Part shown: piece by piece, positions 34,454 through 43,631 of the stretch
How the letters are laid out: the number at the start of each line of letters is the position of its first letter
How positions within the stretch are numbered: position 1 is the first letter of the stretch
NCBI RefSeq assembly: GCF_014649035.1
Contig: NZ_BMSG01000001.1
Coordinates: 372,001-436,000 of the forward strand
DNA: 64,000 nucleotides
Direction of reading: 5' to 3'
From: Streptomyces sindenensis
Lineage (GTDB): Bacteria; Actinomycetota; Actinomycetes; Streptomycetales; Streptomycetaceae
Notes under the pieces: model-generated
Told to the model about the DNA's origin: nothing
What the model saw: the letters and a program-made list of their open reading frames with translations, nothing else
Databases searched by the model: none
Program-made: the position numbers and the translations under genes

Positions 34454-36208
34454 GTGCGCAAGGTGCTCATCGCCAACCGTGGCGAAATCGCTGTCCGCGT
34501 TGCTCGGGCGTGCCGGGACGCGGGGATCGCGAGTGTCGCGGTCTACGCCGAGCCGGACCGGGACGCATTGCATGTCCGGGCCGCTGACGAGGCGTTCGCC
34601 CTGGGCGGTGACACCCCGGCCGCCAGCTATCTGGACATGGCCAAGGTGCTGCGGGCCGCCGCGGACTCCGGGGCGGACGCGGTCCACCCGGGGTACGGAT
34701 TCCTGTCGGAGAACGCGGAGTTCGCCCAGGCCGTCCTGGATGCCGGGCTGACCTGGATCGGGCCGCCGCCGGCCGCCATCCGCGACCTCGGCGACAAGGT
34801 CGCCGCCCGGCACATCGCCCAGCGCGCGGGCGCCCCGCTCGTGGCGGGCACCCCGGACCCGGTCTCCGGCTCCGACGAGGTCGTCGCGTTCGCCGAGCAG
34901 AACGGCCTCCCGATCGCGATCAAGGCCGCCTTCGGCGGTGGCGGGCGCGGCCTGAAGGTGGCCCGCACGCTGGAGGAGATCCCGGAGCTGTACGACTCCG
35001 CGGTCCGCGAGGCGGTCGCGGCGTTCGGCCGGGGCGAGTGCTTCGTCGAGCGCTACCTCGACAAGCCGCGCCACGTGGAGACCCAGTGCCTGGCCGACCA
35101 GCACGGCAACGTGGTCGTCGTCTCCACCCGTGACTGCTCGCTCCAGCGCCGCCACCAGAAGCTGGTGGAGGAGGCCCCGGCGCCCTTCCTGACCCAGGCG
35201 CAGAACGACGAGCTGTACGCGGCGTCGAAGGCGATCCTGAAGGAGGCCGGCTACGTCGGCGCGGGCACGGTCGAGTTCCTCGTCGGCCTCGACGGCACGA
35301 TCTCGTTCCTCGAGGTCAACACCCGCCTCCAGGTCGAGCACCCGGTCACCGAAGAGGTCACCGGCATCGACCTCGTACGCGAGATGTTCCGCATCGCCGA
35401 CGGCGAAGAGCTCGGCTACGACGACCCGGCGGTGCGCGGGCACTCCTTCGAGTTCCGGATCAACGGCGAGGACCCGGGCCGGGGCTTCCTGCCCGCCCCC
35501 GGCACGGTGACGCTGTTCGCCCCGCCGACCGGCCCCGGCGTCCGCCTGGACGCGGGCGTCGAGTCCGGCTCGGTCATCGGCCCCGCGTGGGACTCCCTCC
35601 TCGCCAAGCTGATCGTCACCGGCGCCACCCGTGAGCAGGCGCTCCAGCGGGCCGCCCGCGCGCTGGCGGAGTTCCGGGTCGAGGGCATGGCCACCGCGAT
35701 CCCGTTCCACCGGGCCGTCGTCGCCGACCCCGCCTTCACCGCGGACCCGTTCACCGTGCACACCCGGTGGATCGAGACCGAGTTCGTCAACGACATCAAG
35801 CCCTTCGCCGCGCCCGCCGAGGCGGACGCGGAGGACGAGGCCGGTCGCGAGACCGTCGTCGTCGAGGTCGGCGGCAAGCGCCTGGAGGTCTCGCTGCCGT
35901 CCTCGCTGGGCATGAGCCTGGCGCGTACGGGCCTCGCGGCCGGCGCGAAGCCGAAGCGCCGCGCGGCCAAGAAGGCCGGCTCCGCCGCCTCCGGCGACTC
36001 CCTCGCCTCGCCCATGCAGGGCACCATCGTCAAGATCGCGGTGGAGGAGGGCCAGGAGGTCAAGGAGGGCGACCTCGTCGTCGTCCTGGAGGCCATGAAG
36101 ATGGAGCAGCCGCTCAACGCGCACCGCTCCGGCACCGTCAAGGGCCTCACCGCCGAGGTCGGCGCCTCCGTCTCCTCCGGCGCCCTGATCTGCGAGATCA
36201 AGGACTGA
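34454..36208 (+). CDS. accA: Acyl-CoA carboxylase alpha subunit (biotin carboxylase + BCCP)
   Basis: 584 aa from the GTG at 34454, ribosome site GAGGAGGG. Biotin carboxylase domain at 1-450: [19 protein letters not shown] start, ATP-grasp loop [12 protein letters not shown], and catalytic [15 protein letters not shown]. The C-terminal biotin carrier domain has EAMKMEQP with biotinyl Lys549. It carboxylates biotin with bicarbonate and ATP and serves PccB (and other beta subunits). As I recall, S. coelicolor carries two near-identical copies, AccA1 and AccA2; position next to maf matches AccA2. BirA is 4 kb upstream. Confidence 0.96.
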   Translation: MRKVLIANRGEIAVRVARACRDAGIASVAVYAEPDRDALHVRAADEAFALGGDTPAASYLDMAKVLRAAADSGADAVHPGYGFLSENAEFAQAVLDAGLTWIGPPPAAIRDLGDKVAARHIAQRAGAPLVAGTPDPVSGSDEVVAFAEQNGLPIAIKAAFGGGGRGLKVARTLEEIPELYDSAVREAVAAFGRGECFVERYLDKPRHVETQCLADQHGNVVVVSTRDCSLQRRHQKLVEEAPAPFLTQAQNDELYAASKAILKEAGYVGAGTVEFLVGLDGTISFLEVNTRLQVEHPVTEEVTGIDLVREMFRIADGEELGYDDPAVRGHSFEFRINGEDPGRGFLPAPGTVTLFAPPTGPGVRLDAGVESGSVIGPAWDSLLAKLIVTGATREQALQRAARALAEFRVEGMATAIPFHRAVVADPAFTADPFTVHTRWIETEFVNDIKPFAAPAEADAEDEAGRETVVVEVGGKRLEVSLPSSLGMSLARTGLAAGAKPKRRAAKKAGSAASGDSLASPMQGTIVKIAVEEGQEVKEGDLVVVLEAMKMEQPLNAHRSGTVKGLTAEVGASVSSGALICEIKD

Positions 36209-36223
36209 CCGCCCGGCACACTC

Positions 36224-36270
36224 CGAAGGGGCCCGGTCCGCGTCGTGACGACGTGGACCGGGCCCCTTCG
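36224..36270. terminator. Hairpin terminator after accA
   Basis: A 22-bp stem with one mismatch (36224-36245 with 36249-36270) and a 3-base loop TGA, 15 bp after the accA stop. Confidence 0.9.
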
Positions 36271-36328
36271 TCGCAATGGCATCCTGGAACCGACGAAGGT
36301 CCCGAGGACCGAGGGAGGGGCGGAAGCC

Positions 36329-36925
36329 ATGGCAGGGGCGATCCCGGTGGACACGAGCACGGAACAGCCGTCGGCCCGGCCGATGCGCGCCGACGCGCGC
36401 CGGAACCACGACCGGCTGATCGGCGAGGCGCGCAGGTCCTTCGCCGAGCACGGTACGGACGCCTCGCTGGAGGACATCGCCCGGCGGGCGGGCGTGGGCA
36501 TCGGCACCCTCTACCGGCACTTCCCGAACCGGGACGCCCTGATGAACGCGGTCTTCCAGGACGCCCTGTGCTCGCTCCTGGACCGCTCCCGGGAGCTGGC
36601 GGCGGCGGAGGCCCCGTGCCGGGCGCTGGTGGACTGGCTGGGCGCGATCGTCACTCATGCGGGTGAGTACCGCGGCCTGGCCCACTCCCTGATGTCCGCC
36701 TCGCGCGACGAGACCTCGGCCCTGGTCCAGTGCCATCTGCCGCTCCGGGAGGCGGGCGCGGGTCTGCTGCGGCGAGCCCAGGAGAGCGGGTCCGTACGCG
36801 ACGACGTCTCCATCGACGACCTGCTCCAGCTGACGAACGCGATCGCCCTGGCCGCCGAACAGTCGCCGGACGACCCGGAGTTGGCCAAGCGGCTGCTGCG
36901 GCTGACGTTGCGGGGGCTGAAGTAG
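36329..36925 (+). CDS. TetR family transcriptional regulator
   Basis: 198 aa from the ATG at 36329, with GAGGGAGGGG upstream. The helix-turn-helix at about residues 22-68 is textbook: RNHDRLIGEARRSFAEHGTD, SLEDIARRAGVGIGTLYRHFPNRDAL. The C-terminal ligand domain has the SBP-like pattern typical of the TetR_C_21/SACE-type group (LVDWLGAIVTHAGEYRGLAHSLMSA). Target unknown; a strong terminator separates it from accA, so it is independently transcribed. Confidence 0.92.
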   Translation: MAGAIPVDTSTEQPSARPMRADARRNHDRLIGEARRSFAEHGTDASLEDIARRAGVGIGTLYRHFPNRDALMNAVFQDALCSLLDRSRELAAAEAPCRALVDWLGAIVTHAGEYRGLAHSLMSASRDETSALVQCHLPLREAGAGLLRRAQESGSVRDDVSIDDLLQLTNAIALAAEQSPDDPELAKRLLRLTLRGLK

Positions 36926-37182
36926 CCGCCGGCGGGACCTCGACGCGGCCGGCATTCAGGTCGTCGCAGACCGCGACGATGCCGTGCGGTTCCTGGTCCG
37001 ACAGGCGCTCCAGGCGATCCGGAGCCCGTGGGCCGATCCCGCGGACGACATCCACGCCGGTCGGTCCGGACCCGCGCGCACCAGCGGTACCGGGCCGTGA
37101 ACCCGGCGACGGCAGAGCCCGCCTTGTCCACGATGCGGTACCGCAGGCTGCTGCTTCCCCCGGCGGTGAGGCGGAAGGCCAT
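36926..37182 (-). pseudogene. Possible frameshifted coding remnant
   Basis: On the minus strand from ATG 37182 the frame reads MAFRLTAGGSSSLRYRIVDK and on to about 37065 with high G/C third positions, after which that frame becomes Arg/Pro-rich noise. From about 37050 down to 36926 a different frame continues with the same bias, reading DVVRGIGPRAPDRLERLSDQ and IVAVCDDLNAGRVEV. No stop closes it before the convergent TetR gene. No family is recognised. A disrupted gene is one reading; chance in GC-rich DNA is the other. Confidence 0.3.
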
Positions 37183-37323
37183 CCGGCACCGGGAACTGAG
37201 CGCGGCGCCGGTGCGCCGGGCCTCGCCCGGACCGATGCCGCGCAGGGCGCGGAGCGCCCGCTCGCTCTGCCCTCCCCGTACGCCTCCAGCACGGAGGGTA
37301 CGCGGCCCCCGGTCGCGCGGCCC
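37183..37323. other. Non-coding stretch before the DeoR terminator
   Basis: GC-rich DNA with short inverted repeats such as CCGGCACCGGG and GCGCGGCGCCGGTGCGCC. No credible frame on either strand. Confidence 0.4.
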
Positions 37324-37349
37324 GGTAGGGCCCGGGCCCCGGCCCTACC
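37324..37349. terminator. Hairpin at the end of the DeoR-family gene
   Basis: GGTAGGGCC (37324-37332) pairs with GGCCCTACC (37341-37349); the right arm includes the stop codon of the DeoR-family gene on the minus strand. Confidence 0.6.
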
Positions 37350-38307
37350 GCCGCCGCAGATCCGCCACCCGGGCCCGCTGCTCGCCCGAGACGTCCGCCA
37401 GCGCGGAGGCGCTGCGCAACTGCGGCCCGAGACCGCCGTTCTGCGTGCGCCGCTGACCGGGCAGGGGCATGTCCCGGCGGGGCTGACGCCCCGGAGGGGC
37501 ACCGTCCCCGCCCGACGCGTCCGCCTCCGGACCGGCCACGGTGACCTCCACCCCCTGGTCGGCCAGGGACTGGAGCTCGGCGGCGGCCCGCTCGTCGTGG
37601 AGCGGGGGCTCGTCGGTCACCAGGCGGGTGATCAGTTCGGTGGGCACCGTCTGGAACATGGTGTCCGAGCCGAGCTTGGTGTGGTCGGCCAGGACGACCA
37701 CCTCCGCGGCGGCGTGCACGAGGGCCCGGTCGACGCTGGCCGAGAGCATGTTGGAGGTGGACAGGCCACGCTCCGCCGTGAGGCCGCTCCCGGAGAGGAA
37801 GGCACGGGAGACCCGCAGCCCCTGGAGGGACTGCTCGGCCCCGCTGCCCACCAGCGCGTAGTTGCTCCCGCGCAGGGTGCCGCCGGTCATGACGACTTCG
37901 ACCCGGTTGGCGTGGGCCAACGCCTGTGCCACCAGCAGCGAGTTGGTGACGACGGTCAGGCCGGGGATCCGCGCGAGCCGGCGGGCCAGCTCCTGCGTGG
38001 TCGTACCGGCGCCGACCACGATGGCCTCGCCCTCGCCGACGAGCCCTGCCGCCAGGTCGGCGATGGCCGTCTTCTCCGCGGTGGAGAGATGGGATTTCTG
38101 CGGAAAGCCGGACTCCCGCGTAAAACCGCCCGGCAAGACCGCACCGCCGTGCCGGCGGTCGAGGAGTCCTTCTGCCTCCAGTGCCCGCACGTCCCGCCGT
38201 ACGGTCACTTCGGAGGTCTGGACGACGCGGGCGAGCTCACGGAGCGATACCGCCCCGTTGGCGCGCACCATTTCGAGGATCAATTGACGACGTTCTGCAG
38301 CGAACAC
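37345..38307 (-). CDS. DeoR/GlpR family transcriptional regulator
   Basis: 320 aa. N-terminal helix-turn-helix MFAAERRQLILEMVRANGAV, SLRELARVVQTSEVTVRRDVRALEAEG with the family wing RRHGGAVLPG; then a sugar-phosphate isomerase-like sensor with IVVGAGTTTQELARRL and TGGTLRGSNYALVG. The effector is usually a phosphorylated sugar. The last 65 residues are an unusual Gly/Pro/Arg-rich tail beyond the family length of about 255. It is near pnp, pmm and deoC, so it is a candidate to control that set through the shared palindrome, although its own upstream region lacks the palindrome. Confidence 0.9.
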   Translation of the reverse strand: MFAAERRQLILEMVRANGAVSLRELARVVQTSEVTVRRDVRALEAEGLLDRRHGGAVLPGGFTRESGFPQKSHLSTAEKTAIADLAAGLVGEGEAIVVGAGTTTQELARRLARIPGLTVVTNSLLVAQALAHANRVEVVMTGGTLRGSNYALVGSGAEQSLQGLRVSRAFLSGSGLTAERGLSTSNMLSASVDRALVHAAAEVVVLADHTKLGSDTMFQTVPTELITRLVTDEPPLHDERAAAELQSLADQGVEVTVAGPEADASGGDGAPPGRQPRRDMPLPGQRRTQNGGLGPQLRSASALADVSGEQRARVADLRRR

Positions 38308-38493
38308 GAAACTGACAGTAACCTGCCCGCCGGTGAGTTTTCAGCAGTTTGCGCCGAATAACAGAAGTTGTACTTCAAAGGGGCCTCCAAGTGGTATAGG
38401 AGGCCCCTTCGTTGCTCGGGGGTGGCGACGGAACGGTCGCAGCGCCGTCCGATCCGTCGCGGTTTGACGCGAGTTGCCCGGACTCCCGGACCC

Positions 38494-39933
38494 TCAGCCC
38501 TCGCCCGTGAGCTTGCGGGTGTGCAACTGCCGGGCCACTTCGGCGATCGATCCGGACAGGGACGGGTACACGGTGAAGGCGTTTGCGATCTGTTCCACCG
38601 TCAGGTTGTTGTCGACCGCGATCGAGATCGGGTGGATCAGCTCGCTGGCGCGCGGCGCGACCACGCAGCCGCCGACCACGATGCCCGTACCGGGGCGGCA
38701 GAAGATCTTGACGAAGCCGTCGCGGATGCCCTGCATCTTGGCGCGCGGGTTGCGCAGCAGCGGCAGCTTGACGACCCGGGCCTCGATCTTCCCCGCGTCG
38801 ACGTCGGCCTGGCTGTAGCCGACGGTGGCGATCTCCGGGTCGGTGAAGACGTTGGCGGAGACGGCCTTGAGGTTCAGCGGGGCGACCGCGTCGCCGAGGA
38901 AGTGGTACATCGCGATCCGGCCCTGCATCGCGGCGACCGAGGCCAGCGCGAAGATCCCGGTGACGTCACCGGCCGCGTAGACGCCGGGGGCGCTGGTGCG
39001 CGAGACCCGGTCGGTGAGGACGTGCCCGGAGTCCTTGAGCCGTACGCCGGCCTCCTCCAGGCCCATGCCCGCGGTGTTCGGGATCGCGCCGACCGCCATC
39101 AGGCAGTGCGAACCGGTGATGACCCGGCCGTCGGCGAGCGTCACCTCGACCCGGTCGCCGACCCGCTTGGCCGACTGGGCGCGGGAGCGGGCCATGACGT
39201 TCATCCCGCGACGGCGGAAGACGTCCTCCAGGACGGCGGCGGCGTCCGGGTCCTCGCCCGGCAGCACCCGGTCGCGGGAGGAGACGAGGGTGACGCGGGA
39301 GCCGAGCGCCTGGTAGGCCCCGGCGAACTCGGCGCCGGTGACACCGGAGCCGACGACGATGAGCTCCTCGGGCAGCTCGTCGAGGTCGTAGACCTGGGTC
39401 CAGTTCAGGATGCGCTCGCCGTCGGGCTGCGCGTCCGGGATCTCCCGGGGGTGGCCGCCGGTCGCTATCAGCACGGCGTCGGCGGTCAGCCGCTCCTCCG
39501 TGCCGTCGGCGGCGGTGACGACGACCTGCCGGGAGCCGTCGGCGGCCTGGAGCCCGTCCAGCCGGCCCCGGCCGCGCATCACGCGGGCACCGGCCCGGGT
39601 GACGGAGGCGGTGATGTCGTGGGACTGGGCGAGCGCGAGGCGCTTGACGCGTCGGTTGACCTTGCCGAGGTCCACGCCGACGACCCGCGCGGCCTGCTCT
39701 ATGTGCGGGGTGTCGTCGGCGACGATGATGCCCAGCTCCTCGTACGAGGAGTCGAAGGTGGTCATCACCTCGGCCGTCGCGATCAGGGTCTTGGAGGGCA
39801 CGCAGTCGGTGAGGACCGAGGCCCCGCCGAGACCGTCGCAGTCGACGACGGTCACCTCCGCGCCGAGCTGGGCACCCACCAGGGCCGCCTCGTAGCCGCC
39901 GGGGCCGCCGCCGATGATCACGATCCGGGTCAC
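38494..39933 (-). CDS. lpdA: NAD(P)H-quinone dehydrogenase, LpdA-like flavoprotein
   Basis: 479 aa from the GTG at 39933 with GAGG upstream. FAD-binding [16 protein letters not shown] at the start, NAD(P)-binding [18 protein letters not shown] motif [10 protein letters not shown]-terminal dimer domain. It looks like a pyridine nucleotide-disulfide reductase, but the redox motif reads [14 protein letters not shown]: the first of the two active cysteines is Val, as in M. tuberculosis LpdA (Rv3303c), which reduces quinones and is not a lipoamide dehydrogenase. So the same activity is inferred here. Confidence 0.9.
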   Translation of the reverse strand: MTRIVIIGGGPGGYEAALVGAQLGAEVTVVDCDGLGGASVLTDCVPSKTLIATAEVMTTFDSSYEELGIIVADDTPHIEQAARVVGVDLGKVNRRVKRLALAQSHDITASVTRAGARVMRGRGRLDGLQAADGSRQVVVTAADGTEERLTADAVLIATGGHPREIPDAQPDGERILNWTQVYDLDELPEELIVVGSGVTGAEFAGAYQALGSRVTLVSSRDRVLPGEDPDAAAVLEDVFRRRGMNVMARSRAQSAKRVGDRVEVTLADGRVITGSHCLMAVGAIPNTAGMGLEEAGVRLKDSGHVLTDRVSRTSAPGVYAAGDVTGIFALASVAAMQGRIAMYHFLGDAVAPLNLKAVSANVFTDPEIATVGYSQADVDAGKIEARVVKLPLLRNPRAKMQGIRDGFVKIFCRPGTGIVVGGCVVAPRASELIHPISIAVDNNLTVEQIANAFTVYPSLSGSIAEVARQLHTRKLTGEG

Positions 39934-40194
39934 GAAAAGTCCGCCTCGCGTTGTGTAACCCGCGGCCGCCTGCCGCCCCGGCCGGGGGTCCGGGGGATCG
40001 CCCCGGGGGAATGCAGTACGTACTCCATTGTCCCGCACGCGCCAAGGTGCTTCGCCCCGGGGCCCTCCATACGGGCACGAGCCCCGGAACGGGCAGGTCC
40101 GCCGCACGCGGCGAGGCGGCCCACCGCTCCCCCGACCGGGGCCTTCGTCACAGGAACCGCCGCTCCCGCCGCCACCTCCCGTACCCTCGGACCC

Positions 40195-40632
40195 ATGTCG
40201 CTCTACGCCGCGTACGCCGGCAACCTCGACGCGCGGCTGATGACCCGCCGCGCCCCGCATTCCCCGATGCGCAGCACCGGCTGGCTCAACGGCTGGCGGC
40301 TGACCTTCGGCGGGGAGCAGATGGGCTGGGAGGGGGCGCTCGCCACCGTGGTGGAGGCGCCGCGCTCCCAGGTCTTCGTCGCGCTGTACGACCTGGCGCC
40401 GATGGACGAGGACTCCATGGACCGCTGGGAGGGCGTCGGGCTCGACATCTACCGCCGCATGCGCATCCGGGTGCACACCCTGGACGGCGAGGAGCCGGCC
40501 TGGATCTACGTGCTGAACGGGTACGAGGGCGGGCTGCCCTCGGCGCGCTATCTGGGCGAGATCGCGGACGCGGCCGAGTCCGCGGGCGCCCCGCACGACT
40601 ATGTGATGGAACTGCGCAAGCGCCCCTGCTGA
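40195..40632 (+). CDS. Gamma-glutamylcyclotransferase-like protein
   Basis: 145 aa. The family start motif is [14 protein letters not shown], a variant of the YFxYGSNL signature (YAGN for YGSN); the catalytic glutamate is probably in [14 protein letters not shown] and the family ending YVMELRK is present. GGCT enzymes cut gamma-glutamyl amino acids to 5-oxoproline; in actinomycetes lacking glutathione the substrate is likely different. It sits between lpdA and pnp and has its own start; the DNA between it and pnp is a separate promoter region with the palindrome. Confidence 0.85.
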   Translation: MSLYAAYAGNLDARLMTRRAPHSPMRSTGWLNGWRLTFGGEQMGWEGALATVVEAPRSQVFVALYDLAPMDEDSMDRWEGVGLDIYRRMRIRVHTLDGEEPAWIYVLNGYEGGLPSARYLGEIADAAESAGAPHDYVMELRKRPC

Positions 40633-40711
40633 CCAGGGCGAACGCACCTCCGGCCCCGCCCTCTTCGTACAAAAACACAAACACCTCGTGGGCATCTTTG
40701 CGCCGGTGCAT

Positions 40712-40723
40712 CTACGCGCGTAG
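40712..40723. promoter_or_regulatory. CTACGCGCGTAG palindrome, site 1 (pnp)
   Basis: Perfect 12-bp palindrome whose right end is 25 bp from the pnp GTG. Its last three bases start a possible -10 TAGGGA (40721-40726), with TTTGCG 18 bp upstream as a poor -35. A protein bound here would block RNA polymerase. The same 12-mer is at 44374 and 55912. Confidence 0.75.
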
Positions 40724-40748
40724 GGATTCAGCGGTTACGCTCGTCCGC

Positions 40749-41573
40749 GTGAACGCATCTGTTATTCCGGACAACATCCAGGGCGACCCGCAGGCGGCCG
40801 CCGCCGGGGCCGCCGCCCGCCTGCGCGAGCTGACCGGCGCCGAGACCCATGACGTCGCCCTGGTCATGGGCTCCGGCTGGGCGCCCGCGGGCGAGGCACT
40901 CGGCGTCCCGGAGGCCGAGTTCCCCGTGACCGAGCTGCCCGGCTTCCCGGCGCCCGCCGTCGAGGGCCACGGCGGCACGGTCCGCTCGTACCGGATCGGC
41001 GAGAAGCGCGCGCTGGTCTTCCTCGGCCGCACGCACTTCTACGAGGGCCGGGGCGTCGCCGCCGTCGCCCACGGGGTCCGTACGGCGGTGGCCGCGGGCT
41101 GCAAGACCGTCGTCCTGACGAACGGCTGCGGCGGTCTGCGCGAGGGCATGCGCCCGGGCCAGCCGGTCCTGATCAGCGACCACATCAACCTGACGGCCGC
41201 CTCGCCGATCATCGGCGCCAACTTCGTCGACCTGACCGACCTGTACTCCCCGCGGCTGCGCGCGCTGTGCAAGGAGATCGACGACACCCTCGAAGAGGGC
41301 GTGTACGTCCAGTTCCCCGGCCCGCACTACGAGACCCCGGCCGAGATCAACATGGTCCGGGTCATGGGCGGCGACCTGGTGGGCATGTCCACGGTCCTGG
41401 AGGCCATCGCGGCCCGCGAGGCGGGCGCCGAGGTGCTCGGCCTCTCCCTGGTCACCAACCTGGCGGCGGGCCTCTCCGGAGAACCCCTCAACCACGAGGA
41501 GGTCCTCCAGGCCGGCCGCGACTCGGCCACCCGGATGGGCGCGCTGCTGGCGAGGGTGCTGGAGCGCATCTGA
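40749..41573 (+). CDS. Purine-nucleoside phosphorylase
   Basis: 274 aa from the GTG at 40749. Trimeric PNP (PNP/MTAP class 2) pattern: phosphate site [39 protein letters not shown], the base pocket with [10 protein letters not shown] and the [18 protein letters not shown] signature. It splits purine (deoxy)nucleosides to base plus (deoxy)ribose-1-phosphate. The Asn typical for guanine/hypoxanthine selectivity is likely in [10 protein letters not shown]. First gene of the putative nucleoside breakdown group. Confidence 0.94.
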   Translation: MNASVIPDNIQGDPQAAAAGAAARLRELTGAETHDVALVMGSGWAPAGEALGVPEAEFPVTELPGFPAPAVEGHGGTVRSYRIGEKRALVFLGRTHFYEGRGVAAVAHGVRTAVAAGCKTVVLTNGCGGLREGMRPGQPVLISDHINLTAASPIIGANFVDLTDLYSPRLRALCKEIDDTLEEGVYVQFPGPHYETPAEINMVRVMGGDLVGMSTVLEAIAAREAGAEVLGLSLVTNLAAGLSGEPLNHEEVLQAGRDSATRMGALLARVLERI

Positions 41574-41583
41574 GGCCGAGCCC

Positions 41584-41791
41584 GGCTTTCCGGGCCGCCC
41601 GGCGCTTTCCGGGTTGCCCGGCGCTTTCCGCCTCCGCCCCTTCCCGCGTGGAGGACCCCTTCCCGCGTGGAGGATCCGGTTCCCGCGTGGAGGGCCGGTT
41701 CCCCTGGAGGATCCGGTTCCCGCGTGGAGGACCAGCCGGTTCCCGAGTGGAGGACCGGCTCGTCTCCGTCCCTCCCGCACTGGAGGACCGG
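41584..41791. repeat. Degenerate tandem repeats TTCCCGCGTGGAGGATCCGG
   Basis: At least seven units of 18-23 bp (starts near 41641, 41660, 41680, 41699, 41717, 41740, 41773), preceded by three copies of a GGCGCTTTCCGGG-like unit (41584-41630). They take up most of the 343-bp gap between pnp and the phosphomutase. Units differ by 1-4 bases and short indels, unlike a CRISPR array, and there are no spacers. Confidence 0.9.
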
Positions 41792-41802
41792 GCCCACTTC
41801 CA

Positions 41803-41860
41803 GCCCCTCCGGCGGTTGAGGAGCGGGGCCCGGGGTGGAGCCCCGGCATCCCGCCCGCAC
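41803..41860. repeat. Streptomyces intergenic GC-rich repeat, copy 1
   Basis: The stretch CCCTCCGGCGGTTGAGGAGC followed by a GGGGCCCGGGGTGGAGCCCC hairpin resembles a widely scattered Streptomyces intergenic element. A reverse-oriented relative is at 49107-49145. Confidence 0.6.
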
Positions 41861-41916
41861 CGCCCCACCACCACCCGCCCGCACCAACCTCCGCACACCC
41901 CCGAAAGGCGGCCCCC

Positions 41917-43557
41917 GTGCAGCACGACCTCATCGCGCAGGCCAGTACCTGGCTGGCCGAGGACCCCGACCCCGAGACGCGCGACGAACTGGCCGCGCTG
42001 ATCGAGGCGGGCGACACCCAGGAGCTCGCCGCCCGCTTCGCGGGCACGCTCCAGTTCGGCACCGCCGGACTGCGCGGCGAGCTCGGGGCCGGCCCCATGC
42101 GGATGAACCGGTCCGTGGTGATCCGGGCGGCGGCGGGCCTCGCCGCCTACCTGAAGGCCCAGGGGCAGGAGGGCGGGCTCGTCGTCATCGGCTACGACGC
42201 CCGCTACAAGTCGGCGGACTTCGCGCGCGACACCGCCGCCGTGATGACCGGCGCCGGACTCCGCGCCGCCGTGCTGCCCCGCCCGCTCCCCACCCCCGTA
42301 CTGGCGTACGCCATAAGGCACCTGGGCGCCGTCGCGGGCGTCGAGGTCACCGCCAGCCACAACCCGCCGCGCGACAACGGCTACAAGGTCTACCTGGGCG
42401 ACGGCTCGCAGATCGTGCCGCCCGCCGACGCCGAGATCGCGGCCGCCATCGCCGCGGTCGGCCCGCTGGACGGCGTGGTCCGCCCCGAGGACGGCTGGGA
42501 GACCCTCGGCGAGGAGGTCCTGGACGCCTACCTCGCCCGTACGGACGCGGTCCTGTCCGCCGGCAGCCCCCGTACCGCACGCACCGTCTACACGGCGATG
42601 CACGGCGTCGGCACCTCCGTGCTGACCGCCGCGTTCGCGCGAGCCGGTTTCCCGGAGCCGGTCCTCGTCGCCGAGCAGGCCGAGCCCGACCCCGCCTTCC
42701 CCACCGTCGCCTTCCCGAACCCGGAAGAGCCCGGCGCGATGGATCTCGCCTTCGCCACGGCGCGCCGGGCGGCGCCGGACCTGATCATCGCCAACGACCC
42801 GGACGCGGACCGCTGCGCCGTCGCCGTGCCCGACCCCTCCGTCGAGGGCGGCTGGCGGATGCTGCGCGGCGACGAGGTGGGCGCGCTGCTCGCCGCGCAC
42901 CTGGTGGAGCGGGGCGCCACCGGCGTGTTCGCCGAGTCGATCGTGTCGTCGTCGCTGCTGGGCCGGATCGCCGAGAAGGCGGGCCTGGGTTACGAGGAGA
43001 CGCTGACGGGCTTCAAGTGGATCGCCCGGGTGGACGGCCTGCGGTACGGCTACGAGGAGGCGCTCGGCTACTGCGTCGACCCCGAGGGCGTCCGCGACAA
43101 GGACGGCATCACCGCCGCCCTGCTCGTCGCCGAGCTCGCCTCCGTACTCAAGGAGCAGGGCCGTACGCTGCTGGACCTGCTGGACGATCTGGCGCTCGCC
43201 CACGGCCTGCACGCCACCGACCAGCTCTCGGTGCGGGTGGAGGACCTGTCGGTCATCGCGGACGCCATGGCCCGGCTCCGCGAGCAGCCCCCGACCGCCC
43301 TGGCCGGCCTCGCGGTCACCTCGGCCGAGGACCTGTCGCGGGGCACGGACAAGCTGCCGCCCACCGACGGGCTGCGCTACCGCTTGGAGGGGGCCCGGGT
43401 GATCGTCCGCCCGAGCGGCACCGAGCCGAAGCTCAAGTGCTACCTGGAGGTCGTCGTCCCGGTGGCGGCCCCGGCCGGGCTGCCCGCCGCGCGGGCCCGG
43501 GGGGCTGAACTGCTCGCCGGGATCAAGCGGGACCTGGCGGCGGCAGCGGGCATCTGA
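41917..43557 (+). CDS. Phosphohexomutase-family enzyme, likely phosphopentomutase role
   Basis: 546 aa from the GTG at 41917 (GAAAGGCGG upstream). Catalytic phosphoserine 147 in VTASHNPPRDNGYKVYLGDG-like active loop, Mg-binding DPDADRC, sugar loop GYEEALGYC, and phosphate-binding SGTEPKLK. Annotated homologues are phosphomannomutase or phosphoglucomutase. Because it lies between pnp and deoC, the likely job is ribose-1-P/deoxyribose-1-P to the 5-phosphates, as for PGM2-type phosphopentomutases. That is an inference from context; hexose activity cannot be excluded. Confidence 0.88.
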   Translation: MQHDLIAQASTWLAEDPDPETRDELAALIEAGDTQELAARFAGTLQFGTAGLRGELGAGPMRMNRSVVIRAAAGLAAYLKAQGQEGGLVVIGYDARYKSADFARDTAAVMTGAGLRAAVLPRPLPTPVLAYAIRHLGAVAGVEVTASHNPPRDNGYKVYLGDGSQIVPPADAEIAAAIAAVGPLDGVVRPEDGWETLGEEVLDAYLARTDAVLSAGSPRTARTVYTAMHGVGTSVLTAAFARAGFPEPVLVAEQAEPDPAFPTVAFPNPEEPGAMDLAFATARRAAPDLIIANDPDADRCAVAVPDPSVEGGWRMLRGDEVGALLAAHLVERGATGVFAESIVSSSLLGRIAEKAGLGYEETLTGFKWIARVDGLRYGYEEALGYCVDPEGVRDKDGITAALLVAELASVLKEQGRTLLDLLDDLALAHGLHATDQLSVRVEDLSVIADAMARLREQPPTALAGLAVTSAEDLSRGTDKLPPTDGLRYRLEGARVIVRPSGTEPKLKCYLEVVVPVAAPAGLPAARARGAELLAGIKRDLAAAAGI

Positions 43558-43572
43558 CGGTCCGCCGCCAGG

Positions 43573-43613
43573 CCGAAAGGGCCGGTACCCCGCCCGGGGT
43601 ACCGGCCCTTCGG
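43573..43613. terminator. Hairpin terminator after the phosphomutase gene
   Basis: An 18-bp stem with one bulged A (43573-43591 with 43596-43613) and loop GCCC between convergent genes. Confidence 0.88.
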
Positions 43614-43631
43614 CGTCACACGGCGTCGGCC

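Noticed and set aside
34427..36955. 842-codon open frame on the minus strand opposite accA and the TetR gene
   Set aside because: Mirror of a real high-GC gene; composition is Arg/Gly/Ala/Leu noise, without domains, and accA on the other strand is certain.
40712..40723. Treating the CTACGCGCGTAG sites as chance CpG-rich palindromes or restriction sites
   Set aside because: Three exact 12-mers at near-equal distance from the starts of three genes of the same pathway are unlikely by chance; other TACGCGCG strings in the window (e.g. near 907 and 4749) are not palindromic to 12 bp.
41584..41791. CRISPR-like array
   Set aside because: Units are degenerate, directly adjacent, and have no unique spacers; no cas genes in the window.
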